A stretch of DNA of 64,000 nucleotides from Pedobacter aquatilis (lineage in GTDB: Bacteria > Bacteroidota > Bacteroidia > Sphingobacteriales > Sphingobacteriaceae), in NCBI RefSeq assembly GCF_030409415.1, contig NZ_JAUFPW010000009.1, forward strand, positions 124,001 through 188,000, given 5' to 3'. Positions 1-9,003 of the stretch are shown in pieces. Each line of letters begins with the position of its first letter. Within the stretch, counting starts at the first letter, position 1. The notes beneath the pieces were generated by a model. The model did not search any database and was not told the DNA's origin. It was given only the letters and a program-made list of their open reading frames with translations. The position numbers were made by a program, and so were the translations under genes.

Positions 1-193
1 ATGCATAGTTTTATTAAATGATTGAAAATACTGACATGGAGGGCATATTTAACTAATTATTAACGATTTGAATTGATATTAATTGTGCAGAAAATAAGTC
101 AATCAGGAATAAAATTTGCTACACCAGTGTTTATAAAATAGAATATATCGCGAATGATTTGATTTTTAAAACATATATTCTATTAATTGTAAG

Positions 194-201
194 TATTTTT
201 G
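194..201 (+). promoter_or_regulatory. Bacteroidota -7 promoter element, possibly leaderless
   Basis: TATTTTTG fits the TAnnTTTG -7 consensus and ends only 4 bases before the ATG at 206. If used, transcription would start at or almost on the start codon. No well-spaced TTG (-33) is visible. The rest of 1-205 is AT-rich with no supportable gene. Confidence 0.45.
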
Positions 202-205
202 CATT

Positions 206-907
206 ATGCAAAATGGCACCTTATATCTTATTCCTGTACCGCTTGCGGAAGAAGCAGCAGCTAAAACTTTTACACCATATTTGGTAGAAACGATCAATAA
301 AATTGATACTTACATCGTTGAAAACAGCAAAACTGCCCGCAAATTTTTAAAAGAAGCTGGACTTAACACTCCACAAAAGGATTTAATTGTACATGATTAT
401 GGCAAACACAACCGAAGCGACTTGAATCAGTTTTTTCACGAACTTAAGGCGGGTAAAGATGTTGGGTTAATGAGCGAAGCTGGTTGTCCGGGTGTTGCAG
501 ACCCAGGTTCAGATATTGTTGCAGAAGCACATAAAAGAGGCATTAAGGTGATGCCATTAGTTGGTCCAAGTTCAATTCTTTTGGCTTTAATGGCCTCTGG
601 CTTTAACGGACAAAGTTTTGCCTTTTGGGGATATTTGCCTATTGATAAAGAACAGCGCACCAAACGTATAAAAGATTTAGATTTATCAGCCAGCCGATAT
701 AAGCAAACGCAAATTTTTATAGAAACGCCTTTCCGTAATAATCAAATGCTTGAAGAAGTGTTGAAAAGCTGTAAACCGAATACCCAACTTTGTATCGCAA
801 GTAATTTAACCGCCGGAAATGAGTTTATAAAAACACAAAGTGTTTACAACTGGCGCAAAGAAAAAATTGATTTACATAAGCAACCTACCATATTTTTGCT
901 GTATTAA
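206..907 (+). CDS. SAM-dependent methyltransferase, RsmI/tetrapyrrole-methylase family
   Basis: A 233-residue protein of the tetrapyrrole (corrin/porphyrin) methylase fold, closest to RsmI, which 2'-O-methylates C1402 of 16S rRNA. The glycine-rich SAM-binding segment is visible (SEAGCPGVADPG, residues 90-101), followed by PLVGPSS (117-123), which is typical of the family. It is shorter than classical RsmI (about 280 residues) and lacks the usual GTLYVVATPIGN start, having GTLYLIPVPLAEE instead. It is therefore probably the second, RsmI-like paralogue common in Bacteroidota. The substrate is not certain. It stands alone, convergent with nadD. Confidence 0.85.
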   Translation: MQNGTLYLIPVPLAEEAAAKTFTPYLVETINKIDTYIVENSKTARKFLKEAGLNTPQKDLIVHDYGKHNRSDLNQFFHELKAGKDVGLMSEAGCPGVADPGSDIVAEAHKRGIKVMPLVGPSSILLALMASGFNGQSFAFWGYLPIDKEQRTKRIKDLDLSASRYKQTQIFIETPFRNNQMLEEVLKSCKPNTQLCIASNLTAGNEFIKTQSVYNWRKEKIDLHKQPTIFLLY

Positions 908-974
908 GGGGATGATAGAAAAAAGAGCAAGGAACAAAGGTTAAATTAACCTATTATCTCCTTGCTCTTTTAAT

Positions 975-1550
975 CTATTTTCCATACATACCTTTGGCAT
1001 CAATGAAATCAATTACTTTATCAGGCAAAAAGAACTGTACATTTTTATTGTCAGAAATGGCTTTTCTAATAAATGTAGATGAAATCTCCATTAAAGGTGT
1101 TTTCGTAAATGTAATTGATGGATGGTTTTCCCATTCTGCTACATCGGCACCTGGGCGTGGGTAAACAAAAATTTCGTAGTCTTTTAGCAAAATCTCGTAA
1201 TTTTTCCACTTCTTAAATGATACCAGATTATCAGCACCCATTATCAAAACAAATTTATTATTTGGATAACGCTCCATCAGATGTGTTAAAGTATCAATTG
1301 TATAAGATGGCTGCGGCAAATTAAATTCGATATTACTCACCTTAATATTAGTCGCATTTTGAGTTGCTAATGTTGCCATTTCCAACCTATCGTACATATT
1401 AGCCAAACCACTTTTCTCTTTCAAAGGGTTATGTGGCGAAACAACCAACCAAACTTCATCTAATTCGGTATGATTTGCCATGTAATTGGCAATAATCAAA
1501 TGCCCGGTATGTATTGGGTTATAAGAACCGAAGAATAGACCAATTTTCAT
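975..1550 (-). CDS. nadD: nicotinate-nucleotide adenylyltransferase NadD
   Basis: This 191-residue nucleotidyltransferase joins ATP to nicotinate mononucleotide to give deamido-NAD, in the cytosolic de novo NAD pathway. The nucleotidyltransferase signature GSYNPIHTGH is at residues 8-17 (HxGH) and the C-terminal ISSTFIR at 156-162 (SxTxxR), both ATP-binding motifs. Length is normal. It is the last gene of the co-directional yicC-gmk-nadD group. A 115-bp gap holding a palindromic repeat separates it from gmk. NAD synthesis is also served by pnuC-nadR at 34.4-36.0 kb. Confidence 0.95.
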   Translation of the reverse strand: MKIGLFFGSYNPIHTGHLIIANYMANHTELDEVWLVVSPHNPLKEKSGLANMYDRLEMATLATQNATNIKVSNIEFNLPQPSYTIDTLTHLMERYPNNKFVLIMGADNLVSFKKWKNYEILLKDYEIFVYPRPGADVAEWENHPSITFTKTPLMEISSTFIRKAISDNKNVQFFLPDKVIDFIDAKGMYGK

Positions 1551-1578
1551 ATGGAGATTTTCAGTTTGTTTAAAACAT

Positions 1579-1636
1579 CATTGCGAGGTACGGAGCAATC
1601 TTTCTTACAAAATAGATTGCTTGGTATCTCGCAATG
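1579..1636. repeat. intergenic palindromic repeat (CATTGCGAGG family)
   Basis: The arms run from CATTGCGAGGTACGGAGCAA (from 1579) to a near-perfect reverse complement ending CTCGCAATG (to 1636), with a short loop. It lies between the gmk stop and the nadD start. Related arms occur at 36546-36580 and 36681-36713. Confidence 0.7.
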
Positions 1637-1664
1637 GCGAATATTTATTAAAATTTGCAGAAAA

Positions 1665-2234
1665 TTACTTCTTCAAAAAATCGCCAACAAGCTTTTCAGC
1701 TTCTGCGCAGGCGATTTCTAAATCGTAATTTTTTAAAATCACATCAAATTTATCTGCATAAAGCAATTCCTTTTCGGCCTTTACAAAACGTTCCTGAAGC
1801 TTTTCGGCGCTATCCGTTCCGCGGCCGCTTAAGCGTTCTTTTAGTACTGCTAATGATGGCGGCTGAACAAAAATGGCTAAAGCATCTTCTTCATATTTTC
1901 TTTTTAAACGAAGACCGCCCTCTACATCAATATCAAAAATAACATGCTTATCTGCATTCCAGATGCGTTCTATTTCTGAGCGTAAAGTACCATAGAAAGT
2001 TCCGTTGTAAACTTCCTCAAACTCTACAAATTCCTGGTGTGCAACTTTATGCAAAAACTCTTCTTTTGAAATAAAATAATAATCATTTTCATGCTGCTCA
2101 GCACCTCTTGATTCGCGGGTTGTAGCTGAAATGGAGAAACTCAGCTCAGGAAATTTCTTAAGTAAATGATGTACTATTGTGGTTTTACCTGCTCCTGATG
2201 GTGCTGAAAATATAATTAATTTGCCTTGCTTCAT
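1665..2234 (-). CDS. gmk: guanylate kinase
   Basis: Phosphorylates GMP to GDP with ATP in cytosolic purine metabolism. The 189-residue protein has the P-loop SAPSGAGKTT at residues 10-19 and the GMP-binding segment SATTRESRGAEQHENDYYF starting near residue 36, as in bacterial Gmk. Length is normal. It sits downstream of yicC in the same direction, a conserved arrangement. A perfect 16-bp inverted repeat lies in the gap between the two genes. Confidence 0.96.
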   Translation of the reverse strand: MKQGKLIIFSAPSGAGKTTIVHHLLKKFPELSFSISATTRESRGAEQHENDYYFISKEEFLHKVAHQEFVEFEEVYNGTFYGTLRSEIERIWNADKHVIFDIDVEGGLRLKRKYEEDALAIFVQPPSLAVLKERLSGRGTDSAEKLQERFVKAEKELLYADKFDVILKNYDLEIACAEAEKLVGDFLKK

Positions 2235-2249
2235 ATTTCTGAGACTAAG

Positions 2250-2300
2250 GCATAAAGCTTAAAGCCCAAAGCTTTAGTCTTTGAGCTTTAAGCTTTATGC
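2250..2300. repeat. perfect 16-bp inverted repeat between yicC and gmk
   Basis: GCATAAAGCTTAAAGC at 2250-2265 is the exact reverse complement of 2285-2300, with a 19-bp loop. It could form a long hairpin in the yicC-gmk transcript. There is no U-tract, so it is not a clear terminator. Confidence 0.7.
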
Positions 2301-2303
2301 TTT

Positions 2304-3179
2304 CTATAACACATTTAATAACTGTTCTTTAATCTTCTCTAACTCTTCTTTCATGCCCACAACAAACTGCTGCATTTGTGCATCATTTGCCTTGGCTCCC
2401 ATTGTATTAATCTCCCTACCAATTTCTTGAGAGATAAAACCTAGCTTTTTGCCGTTTGCTTCCTTACTTCCCAATGTTTGAAGAAAATAGTCACAGTGAC
2501 TTTTTAAACGGGTTTTTTCTTCGGTGATGTCAATTTTATCAATATAGTATATCAATTCCTGTTCAAAACGGTTTTGGTCTATATTAACCTTTCCAACCGC
2601 CTCATCTAAAAACTGGGTAAATTTATCGCGAATTGCAGTAATCCGTTTAGGTTCAAGTTCTTCTACCGATTTGAAATAGGAAAGAATATTTTTAATCCTC
2701 AACTCTAAATCTGCCTTTAAAACAGCGCCTTCATCTGCTCTAAATTTGTTAAAATTAACCAGCGCATCATTAAAAATTTTATACAACTCATTCCATTCAT
2801 CCTCACTAACACTTTCTTCCTTGTAACTTATTACTTCAGGGAAAGTTAATGCCGTTTGCAATAGATTACTACTGTTGGCCTGCAATTCATTATTTACCGC
2901 CAATAACTGTTTGTAATAATGAGCAAGTAAAGCTGTGTTAATATTTGCTCCGGTAACTTCACCTAAATTTCTATCAACCGTAATGCTTAAACTAACTTTA
3001 CCACGTTCGATATCTTTACTGCATATGTTTCTCAGGATTAGCTCCTTATCAGAAAAAGCTTTAGGATATTTTAAGTTCAGCTCAAGAAATTTGCTGTTAA
3101 GCGATTTGATTTCGACACTATACTTAGCATTTGCATAATCGGCTGTAGCCAGTCCGTATCCTGTCATGGATTTTATCAT
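2304..3179 (-). CDS. YicC family endoribonuclease-like protein
   Basis: YicC/YloC family protein. Members are reported to be RNA endonucleases acting in the cytosol and are conserved next to gmk. The hallmark N-terminus MIKSMTGYG fixes the start at the ATG at 3179, and the longer open frame to 3239 is rejected. The family C-terminus is present (ISQEIGREINTMGAKANDAQMQ, then VVGMKEELEKIKEQLLNV). The 291-residue length is normal. It is the first gene of the yicC-gmk-nadD run. Confidence 0.92.
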   Translation of the reverse strand: MIKSMTGYGLATADYANAKYSVEIKSLNSKFLELNLKYPKAFSDKELILRNICSKDIERGKVSLSITVDRNLGEVTGANINTALLAHYYKQLLAVNNELQANSSNLLQTALTFPEVISYKEESVSEDEWNELYKIFNDALVNFNKFRADEGAVLKADLELRIKNILSYFKSVEELEPKRITAIRDKFTQFLDEAVGKVNIDQNRFEQELIYYIDKIDITEEKTRLKSHCDYFLQTLGSKEANGKKLGFISQEIGREINTMGAKANDAQMQQFVVGMKEELEKIKEQLLNVL

Positions 3180-3289
3180 GCGCAAAGGTAAGAAAAATTT
3201 GAAGAGTTTTACCTTGCAATAAGGTGCTCCTAAATTCAAAAAGCCTCTTTATTTTTAGAAGCGGAAAAACAGTGGTTCTTGGCAAACAC

Positions 3290-3440
3290 AGTCCCGCCAA
3301 TGCTGCAATCTTTTGGCTGGAGAACCTGTGCACCTAAACTTACGAAGTTTAATAAACACCTTGAGTGGAAACTTTTTAAATTTACTAAGCCAAAAGTATT
3401 TTCGCTATGTCGTGGCTATTTAACCAAGTTTTGCAAACAT
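3290..3440. repeat. degenerate copy of the GTCCCGC/CAATCTTTT repeat family
   Basis: Contains an end-type motif (GTCCCGCC, then GCAATCTTTTGG, 3290-3316) and the internal motif AAAGTATTTTCGCT near 3403. Both recur at 12954-13216 and, in variant form, at 29581, 36604 (inverted) and 39649. No convincing protein is encoded here, though a 60-codon open frame crosses it. Confidence 0.5.
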
Positions 3441-3574
3441 GGCAAATTTCTTATGCGGTAAGCTAAATAAATAACACAAATAATGCTGCGCCACAAACAA
3501 AGCGATGCGCATTAACGTTTTTTTAACAGTTTACATCAGCTACAATTGTTAATTTTACAAGAAAATCTCATCAA

Positions 3575-4288
3575 ATGAAATTCAAATATTCTCTGCTCTT
3601 TTTACTTTTCCTTACCGTTACCGTGTGTACATCATTAAAGGCACAGGATTTTATTGTGAAGGGAGTTGTATTTGAAAAGGGTGCTAATGTTCGAATTGCA
3701 CTTGCCAATATTACCAACGTTAGAACAAAAATTGGCGTAACCAGTAATGATTTGGGGATGTTTCAAATCAAAGCTGCTGTTGGCGATACACTTTTAATTA
3801 ACAAAACCTACATGAACGACCAGAGAATTATTATCCATGGTCAGCAAGATATTTTGATTTATTTAGTTAGAGGAAGTACAGCTTTAAATGAAGTTACCAT
3901 TTACGGTAACACTAAAAAACAAGATTTAGCAGAAATTAGTAAGGAGTTTAAAAATAAGGGCGTTTACAATGGCGGTAAATCCTCTATTCTATCTTCTGTA
4001 TTTCATCCATTAAATGCCATTTATAATCTTTTTGGTAAAGATCCTAAAAATGCCAGAAGATTTGGCAGATATGCAGATAATGAAATTAAGCAATCGCAGA
4101 TTGATGTTTATTTTAATCCCTCAATAATTAAAAACAATACAGAATTAAGAGGCGATACGCTTGAAAAATACATGATCGATTACCGTCCGGAATTTCAAAA
4201 AGTGCAGTACTGGAACAGCTACGATTACATAAAATACATTAAAGAGACTTCAAAGAAATTTACCGATACTTTAGGAAAAGGGAAATAG
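3575..4288 (+). CDS. exported carboxypeptidase-regulatory-like domain protein
   Basis: The 237-residue protein has a clear signal peptide (residues 1-23, ending SLKA-Q). It then has an N-terminal beta-sandwich like the CarboxypepD_reg domain found in front of TonB-dependent receptors: VKGVVFEKGANVRIALANITNVRTKIGVTSND, then GDTLLINKTYMNDQRI. The rest (about 110-237) is polar and of unknown function. It probably acts in the periplasm or cell envelope. It is a single gene with a recognisable N-terminal domain and no assignable activity. Confidence 0.75.
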   Translation: MKFKYSLLFLLFLTVTVCTSLKAQDFIVKGVVFEKGANVRIALANITNVRTKIGVTSNDLGMFQIKAAVGDTLLINKTYMNDQRIIIHGQQDILIYLVRGSTALNEVTIYGNTKKQDLAEISKEFKNKGVYNGGKSSILSSVFHPLNAIYNLFGKDPKNARRFGRYADNEIKQSQIDVYFNPSIIKNNTELRGDTLEKYMIDYRPEFQKVQYWNSYDYIKYIKETSKKFTDTLGKGK

Positions 4289-4430
4289 TGGGTTGGTAAT
4301 TTTCAAAATCCAATTATCAATAATAAAATCCCAATTTTCAAGAATCAATTATCAAATCACAGCAGAAAGATTTAGAAATCTAAGTGTAAATAGTGGAATG
4401 GTTAAGCCGGATGGAAAATGAACCAGTTAA

Positions 4431-5159
4431 CTAAATAGACAGTGCTTCACAAGCTTTTTCAGCAGCTAGTTTTTCAGCATTCTTTTTATTGTAATCTCTA
4501 CCAATTCCAACTTTTTCCGCATCAACAACAGCACTGATAGTAAATAGTTTATTGCTTTCGCCTTCACCGTTTTCAACCAGCTCGAATATTATATCCTTAC
4601 CATGTCTTTGGCACCATTCAATAAGTTTACTTTTGAAATTGGTTTCGGTTAATTCAAGCGTATGGATATCGATATGAGGCTTAACAATTCTACGTAGTAA
4701 AAATTCTTTGGTAAAATTGTAGCCTTTATCCATGTAAATTGCACCAATTATGGCTTCAAATGCATCGCCGAGCATAGAATTGTGCTTAGTTTGAATGCTT
4801 ACAGAACGCTGATCAAATTGGATTAACTTATCAAAGCCCATTTTCTTAGCCAATTGATTTAGATTAGCCCGATTTACAATTTTAGAACGCATCTCGGTTA
4901 GAAAACCTTCTTCCTTGTAAGGATAATGCTTAAACAGCAATTCTGCTATTACCGAACCTAAAACTGCATCTCCTAAAAATTCTAACCTTTCGTTACTGCT
5001 TCTACTGCCATTTTTTAAAACTTTAGCCACAGAGCGATGCCTGAACGCCATTTTATACAGCGAAACATTACCTGGTATAAACCCAAGAATATTCTTTAGC
5101 TTTTTAACAAATTCCTTTTCGGGAGAGATGTAAAGTTTATATAATTTTAATAACGGCAT
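4431..5159 (-). CDS. rnc: ribonuclease III
   Basis: Cleaves double-stranded RNA during rRNA and mRNA processing. The 242-residue protein has the RNase III signature NERLEFLGDAVLGSVI at residues 56-71, the second acidic site (GDAFEAIIGAIYMDKG, about 131-146), and a C-terminal double-stranded-RNA-binding domain from about 172, ending KKNAEKLAAEKACEAL. It lies downstream of fabF-acpP in the same direction, an order common in bacteria. Length is normal. Confidence 0.95.
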   Translation of the reverse strand: MPLLKLYKLYISPEKEFVKKLKNILGFIPGNVSLYKMAFRHRSVAKVLKNGSRSSNERLEFLGDAVLGSVIAELLFKHYPYKEEGFLTEMRSKIVNRANLNQLAKKMGFDKLIQFDQRSVSIQTKHNSMLGDAFEAIIGAIYMDKGYNFTKEFLLRRIVKPHIDIHTLELTETNFKSKLIEWCQRHGKDIIFELVENGEGESNKLFTISAVVDAEKVGIGRDYNKKNAEKLAAEKACEALSI

Positions 5160-5254
5160 TAAATAAATAACACAAATTAACGGCTAATCAGCATATTTAA
5201 CTAAGTTATCTATTTTTAATTAGCATACAAAATTATATAGCAGGGCTGATGAAA

Positions 5255-6508
5255 TTATTCTTCGTACTTCTTGAAAATTACTGAAGCATTGTGACCACCA
5301 AAACCAAAAGTATTACTTAATGCAGCTCTAACGGTACGTTTTTGAGCTTTGTTAAATGTAAAATTCAATTTCGGATCAAATTGCGGATCATCTGTAAAGT
5401 GATTAATTGTTGGAGGAACAATATCATTTTTAACAGCAAGAATTGCAGCAATTGATTCAATAGCGCCAGCGGCACCAAGTAAATGGCCAGTCATTGATTT
5501 GGTAGAGCTGATGTTTAATCTGTAAGCATCTTCTCCAAATAAATCGCCAATTGCTTTAGTTTCACTAATATCTCCAAGCGGAGTAGAAGTACCGTGAACG
5601 TTAATATAATCAATATCTGCGGTTGTTAATCCTGCATCTTTCATGGCGTTGGCCATTACCATTTTGGCGCCTAAACCTTCTGGGTGCGGTGCGGTAATGT
5701 GGTTTGCATCAGCACTCATACCACCACCAACAAGTTCTGCATAAATTTTTGCACCTCTTGCTTTAGCATGTTCAAGTTCTTCCAAAATAATAGTTCCAGC
5801 ACCTTCACCAGCAACAAAACCATCACGATCTTTATCAAATGGACGTGAAGCGGTTTGCGGATCATCATTACGTGTAGATAATGCATGCATGGCATTAAAA
5901 CCACCCATCCCTGCTTCGTTAATAATTGCCTCAGAACCACCGCTAATGATAACATCTGCCATACCCAAACGGATATAGTTAAATGCATCAATCATTGCGT
6001 TTGTAGAAGAAGCACATGCCGAAACAGTTGCAAAATTTGGCCCACGTAAGCCATATTTAATTGAGATATGCCCTGGAGCAATATCTACAATCATTTTAGG
6101 AATAAAAAATGGATTGTATCTTGGCGTACCATCTCCTTTAGCGAAATTAGAAATTTCATCTAAAAAAGTTTTCAATCCACCGATGCCTGCACCCCAGATA
6201 ACTCCGATACGGTTAGTATCCAATTTCTCAAAATCAAATCCTCCATCCTTAACGGCCTCATCAGTTGCTACAAGGGCATACTGTACAAACGGATCTAGCT
6301 TGCGGGCTTCCTTTTTTTCCAAAAAATCTTCCGGATTAAAGTTTTTTACCTCGCATGCGAATTTAGTTTTGAACTTTTCAGTATCAAAACCCTTAATAGG
6401 AGCAGCGCCACTCACCCCATTAGTCAATCCTTCCCAAAAATCGGGAACATTATTGCCTATAGGAGTGAGCGCACCCAACCCTGTTACTACTACTCTTTTT
6501 AATTCCAT
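5255..6508 (-). CDS. fabF: beta-ketoacyl-ACP synthase II
   Basis: Condenses malonyl-ACP with acyl-ACP in fatty acid elongation. The 417-residue thiolase-fold enzyme has the catalytic triad Cys165 (TVSACASSTN), His305 (NVHGTSTPLGD) and His342 (SMTGHLLGAAGA), and the glycine-rich end LSNTFGFGGHNAS. It follows acpP by 21 bp, so the two are surely co-transcribed; rnc comes next. Length and motifs are those of a complete enzyme. Confidence 0.97.
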   Translation of the reverse strand: MELKRVVVTGLGALTPIGNNVPDFWEGLTNGVSGAAPIKGFDTEKFKTKFACEVKNFNPEDFLEKKEARKLDPFVQYALVATDEAVKDGGFDFEKLDTNRIGVIWGAGIGGLKTFLDEISNFAKGDGTPRYNPFFIPKMIVDIAPGHISIKYGLRGPNFATVSACASSTNAMIDAFNYIRLGMADVIISGGSEAIINEAGMGGFNAMHALSTRNDDPQTASRPFDKDRDGFVAGEGAGTIILEELEHAKARGAKIYAELVGGGMSADANHITAPHPEGLGAKMVMANAMKDAGLTTADIDYINVHGTSTPLGDISETKAIGDLFGEDAYRLNISSTKSMTGHLLGAAGAIESIAAILAVKNDIVPPTINHFTDDPQFDPKLNFTFNKAQKRTVRAALSNTFGFGGHNASVIFKKYEE

Positions 6509-6529
6509 TTATACTGAAAAAGCGTAATT

Positions 6530-6766
6530 CTATTTAACGTTTTTTTCCAAATAAGCAATCGCTTGACCAACTGTACCGATGGTTTCAGCCTGATCATCAG
6601 GAATAGCTACATTGAATTCTTTTTCAAATTCCATAATTAACTCTACGGTATCTAAAGAATCTGCACCTAAATCGTTGGTGAATGAAGCCTCTGGCGTAAC
6701 TTCGCTTTCGTCAACACCTAGTTTTTCTACGATAATAGCCTTAACTCTTGAAGCAATATCAGACAT
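6530..6766 (-). CDS. acpP: acyl carrier protein
   Basis: A 78-residue acidic four-helix carrier that holds growing acyl chains on a phosphopantetheine arm. The attachment serine is Ser37 in [12 protein letters not shown]. It sits directly upstream of fabF, as is usual. The gap to the divergent IPExxxVDY gene (6767-6923) must carry promoters for both directions, but no clean TAnnTTTG is seen there. Confidence 0.97.
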   Translation of the reverse strand: MSDIASRVKAIIVEKLGVDESEVTPEASFTNDLGADSLDTVELIMEFEKEFNVAIPDDQAETIGTVGQAIAYLEKNVK

Positions 6767-6923
6767 AATTTTATAATTTAATGGTTAAATAATTCTGTGC
6801 AAAGAAAAATAAATTCTTACAATTTTCAAATGTTTTTATTTCGACACCTAATTTTGGCTCTCAAATAACAAGCGAATATAGAATTAGTTTTTTAATTTCG
6901 TTCTGTAAATAATTTATTTCGCT

Positions 6924-7343
6924 TTGAATAAAACTTACTTAAAATTAACCTTAGACCTTGATTTTACACTAATTGCGGTAACAGCACCGCTGAAAGACTA
7001 CGTTTTATGCCACAAAATTAATACGCGTTTAAACACTCAATTTGAGAAGATAGACGACCATGAAATATTTTTTAACATTGATGAACCAGCATGGTATTTC
7101 TCCAAGTATTACTTTTTTGTTGAGCAAGGTGAAGTGGAATATTACCTAATTAGTAATAAAAGCAGTGATGGTGTATTGGTTCCGGAAATGAATAATGTTG
7201 ACTTTTTTATAATTATTAAAGAATTTATAGATAAGGAAGATTTGAATTATTTAATAAACGGATTAAATAAACTACCTGATATTCAGGTAGCTGCAAAGAT
7301 AGACCCAACTAAATTAAAATCGAAAGAGAATTTGGTAATATAA
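6924..7343 (+). CDS. IPExxxVDY family protein
   Basis: A 139-residue protein of the Bacteroidota-specific IPExxxVDY family, function unknown. The naming motif appears as VPEMNNVDF near residues 91-99. The N-terminus KTYLKLTLDLDFTLIAVTAPLKDYVLCHKIN and the YYFFVEQGEVEYYLISNK block match the family. No ATG lies near the expected start; TTG at 6924 is the only reasonable start codon. It lies between divergent acpP and pyk and may form an operon with neither. Confidence 0.8.
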   Translation: MNKTYLKLTLDLDFTLIAVTAPLKDYVLCHKINTRLNTQFEKIDDHEIFFNIDEPAWYFSKYYFFVEQGEVEYYLISNKSSDGVLVPEMNNVDFFIIIKEFIDKEDLNYLINGLNKLPDIQVAAKIDPTKLKSKENLVI

Positions 7344-7354
7344 AAATTATATAC

Positions 7355-7380
7355 TTGGTGTATTAATTACACTATATTTG
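7355..7380 (+). promoter_or_regulatory. putative pyk promoter
   Basis: TTG (7355-7357) and TATATTTG (7373-7380, TAnnTTTG) are separated by 15 bp. This would give pyk a leader of about 100 nt. The spacing is shorter than at other promoters here. Confidence 0.45.
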
Positions 7381-7490
7381 AGGGTTATAAAAAACTGTAC
7401 AAAACAAAATATATATAAAAATTAATGCGGTTTAATTAATTTAGATAATTAATTAGAAACAGAAATCGCATTGCTAAATCAAATAATTAA

Positions 7491-8921
7491 ATGAAACCTT
7501 TTCATTCCAGAACAAAAATTGTAGCCACACTCGGCCCCGCTTCAGCTAAACCAGATGTATTATATAGCATGTTTAATGCAGGTTTGGATGTTTGTCGTTT
7601 AAATTTCTCTCACGGTTCACAAGCAGATCATCAAGCGGTTTTGGATACCATCCGCGATTTGAATAAAAAATACGATTATAATGTGGGTATTTTGGCCGAT
7701 TTACAAGGGCCCAAAATCCGTATTGGTTTAGTTAAAGAAGGTGGAATTAATCTTATTAACGGCAAAACAACAATCATCACTACGCAAGAGTGTATTGGTA
7801 ATGAAGAACGTATTTACATCACATACCAAAATTTCCCTCAAGATGTTCAGGCAGGAGAAATTATTCTTTTGGATGATGGAAAGCTGCAAATGAAAGTGCT
7901 ATCTACTAACTTGAAAGATGAGGTTGTTTGCGAAATTGTTCATGGTGGTATTTTAACATCAAGAAAAGGTGTTAACCTTCCTAATACAAAAGTTTCTATC
8001 CCGTCATTAACACCAGAAGATAGAGAAAACCTGGAGTTTGTTCTTGAAAATGATGTTGAATGGATTGGTTTATCTTTCGTACGTAAGGCTGAAGATATTA
8101 TCGAACTTAAAAAAATAATTGCTGAGCGTGGTAAAACTGCCCGTGTAATTGCAAAAATTGAGAAACCTGAGGCTATTGCAAATATCGATGAGATTATTGC
8201 AGTTACTGATGGAATTATGGTTGCCCGCGGAGATTTAGGTGTTGAATGCCCAATGGAAGAAGTGCCTTTGTTACAAAAAATGATTGTAGCAAAATGTAGA
8301 GCAGCTTCGAAACCAGTAATTGTTGCTACTCAAATGTTAGAAAGCATGATCACTACACCTCGTCCAACTCGTGCTGAGGTGAATGACGTGGCTAACTCAG
8401 TTTTAGATGGTGCAGATGCGGTAATGTTAAGTGGCGAAACATCGGTAGGTGAATTCCCGCTGATTGTTATCGAAACGATGCAAAAAATTATTCAAAACAT
8501 TGAAGAAAATAACTATCCTTTCCATCCGGATAAGTTTTTAAAACCAAAATCTCCATCATTCTTAAGTGATGCAATTTGCGATTCGGCTTGTTTCTTAGCT
8601 AAACAAACTAATGCTGTTGGTATTGTCTCGATGACTTTAAGTGGTTATACTGCTTTTGAAATTTCTAGTCACCGACCAGAAGCTTTAACTTTCATATTTA
8701 CAAGCAACCGTGCTTTGTTAAACGCTGTAAGTTTATTGTGGGGTGTTAGAGGTTTTTACTACGATAAATGGGAGAGTACAGATAATACCATTATTGAAGT
8801 TAATGAATTCCTAAAAAGCAAAAAATTGGTTAAACAAGGTGATATTATCATTAATACCGCTGCTATCCCGATGGAAGCAAAAGGTAAAACCAATATGTTA
8901 AAAATTACTGTTATTGATTAA
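7491..8921 (+). CDS. pyk: pyruvate kinase
   Basis: Transfers phosphate from phosphoenolpyruvate to ADP, the last step of glycolysis. The 476-residue protein begins RTKIVATLGPAS and carries NFSHGS, the active-site signature IAKIEKPEAIANIDEII, MVARGDLGVE and MLSGETSVGEFP, in the order of a complete enzyme. A strong intrinsic terminator follows the stop. Nothing unusual is seen. Confidence 0.97.
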   Translation: MKPFHSRTKIVATLGPASAKPDVLYSMFNAGLDVCRLNFSHGSQADHQAVLDTIRDLNKKYDYNVGILADLQGPKIRIGLVKEGGINLINGKTTIITTQECIGNEERIYITYQNFPQDVQAGEIILLDDGKLQMKVLSTNLKDEVVCEIVHGGILTSRKGVNLPNTKVSIPSLTPEDRENLEFVLENDVEWIGLSFVRKAEDIIELKKIIAERGKTARVIAKIEKPEAIANIDEIIAVTDGIMVARGDLGVECPMEEVPLLQKMIVAKCRAASKPVIVATQMLESMITTPRPTRAEVNDVANSVLDGADAVMLSGETSVGEFPLIVIETMQKIIQNIEENNYPFHPDKFLKPKSPSFLSDAICDSACFLAKQTNAVGIVSMTLSGYTAFEISSHRPEALTFIFTSNRALLNAVSLLWGVRGFYYDKWESTDNTIIEVNEFLKSKKLVKQGDIIINTAAIPMEAKGKTNMLKITVID

Positions 8922-8942
8922 TTTCAACGACAAATAAATATT

Positions 8943-8977
8943 AAATGCTTCCAATTTAATTGGAAGCATTTTTTTTT
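8943..8977 (+). terminator. intrinsic terminator of pyk
   Basis: Stem AATGCTTCCAA/TTGGAAGCATT with a short loop, followed by a run of T (to 8977). It lies just upstream of the tRNA-Ser promoter. Confidence 0.9.
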
Positions 8978-8989
8978 GAATAAAAAATA

Positions 8990-8997
8990 TACTTTTG
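8990..8997 (+). promoter_or_regulatory. probable original promoter of the tRNA-Ser locus
   Basis: TACTTTTG (TAnnTTTG) lies 7-10 bp before the broken tRNA-Ser 5' copy at 9004. No equivalent element lies directly in front of the intact tRNA at 9362, where the sequence reads ATTATATAATT. The intact tRNA may therefore depend on this promoter through about 360 bp of inserted DNA. Confidence 0.5.
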
Positions 8998-9003
8998 CTA
9001 TCC

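Noticed and set aside
3279..3461. 60-codon open frame on +
   Set aside because: Lies in a copy of the same repeat family, with no family match and no promoter.
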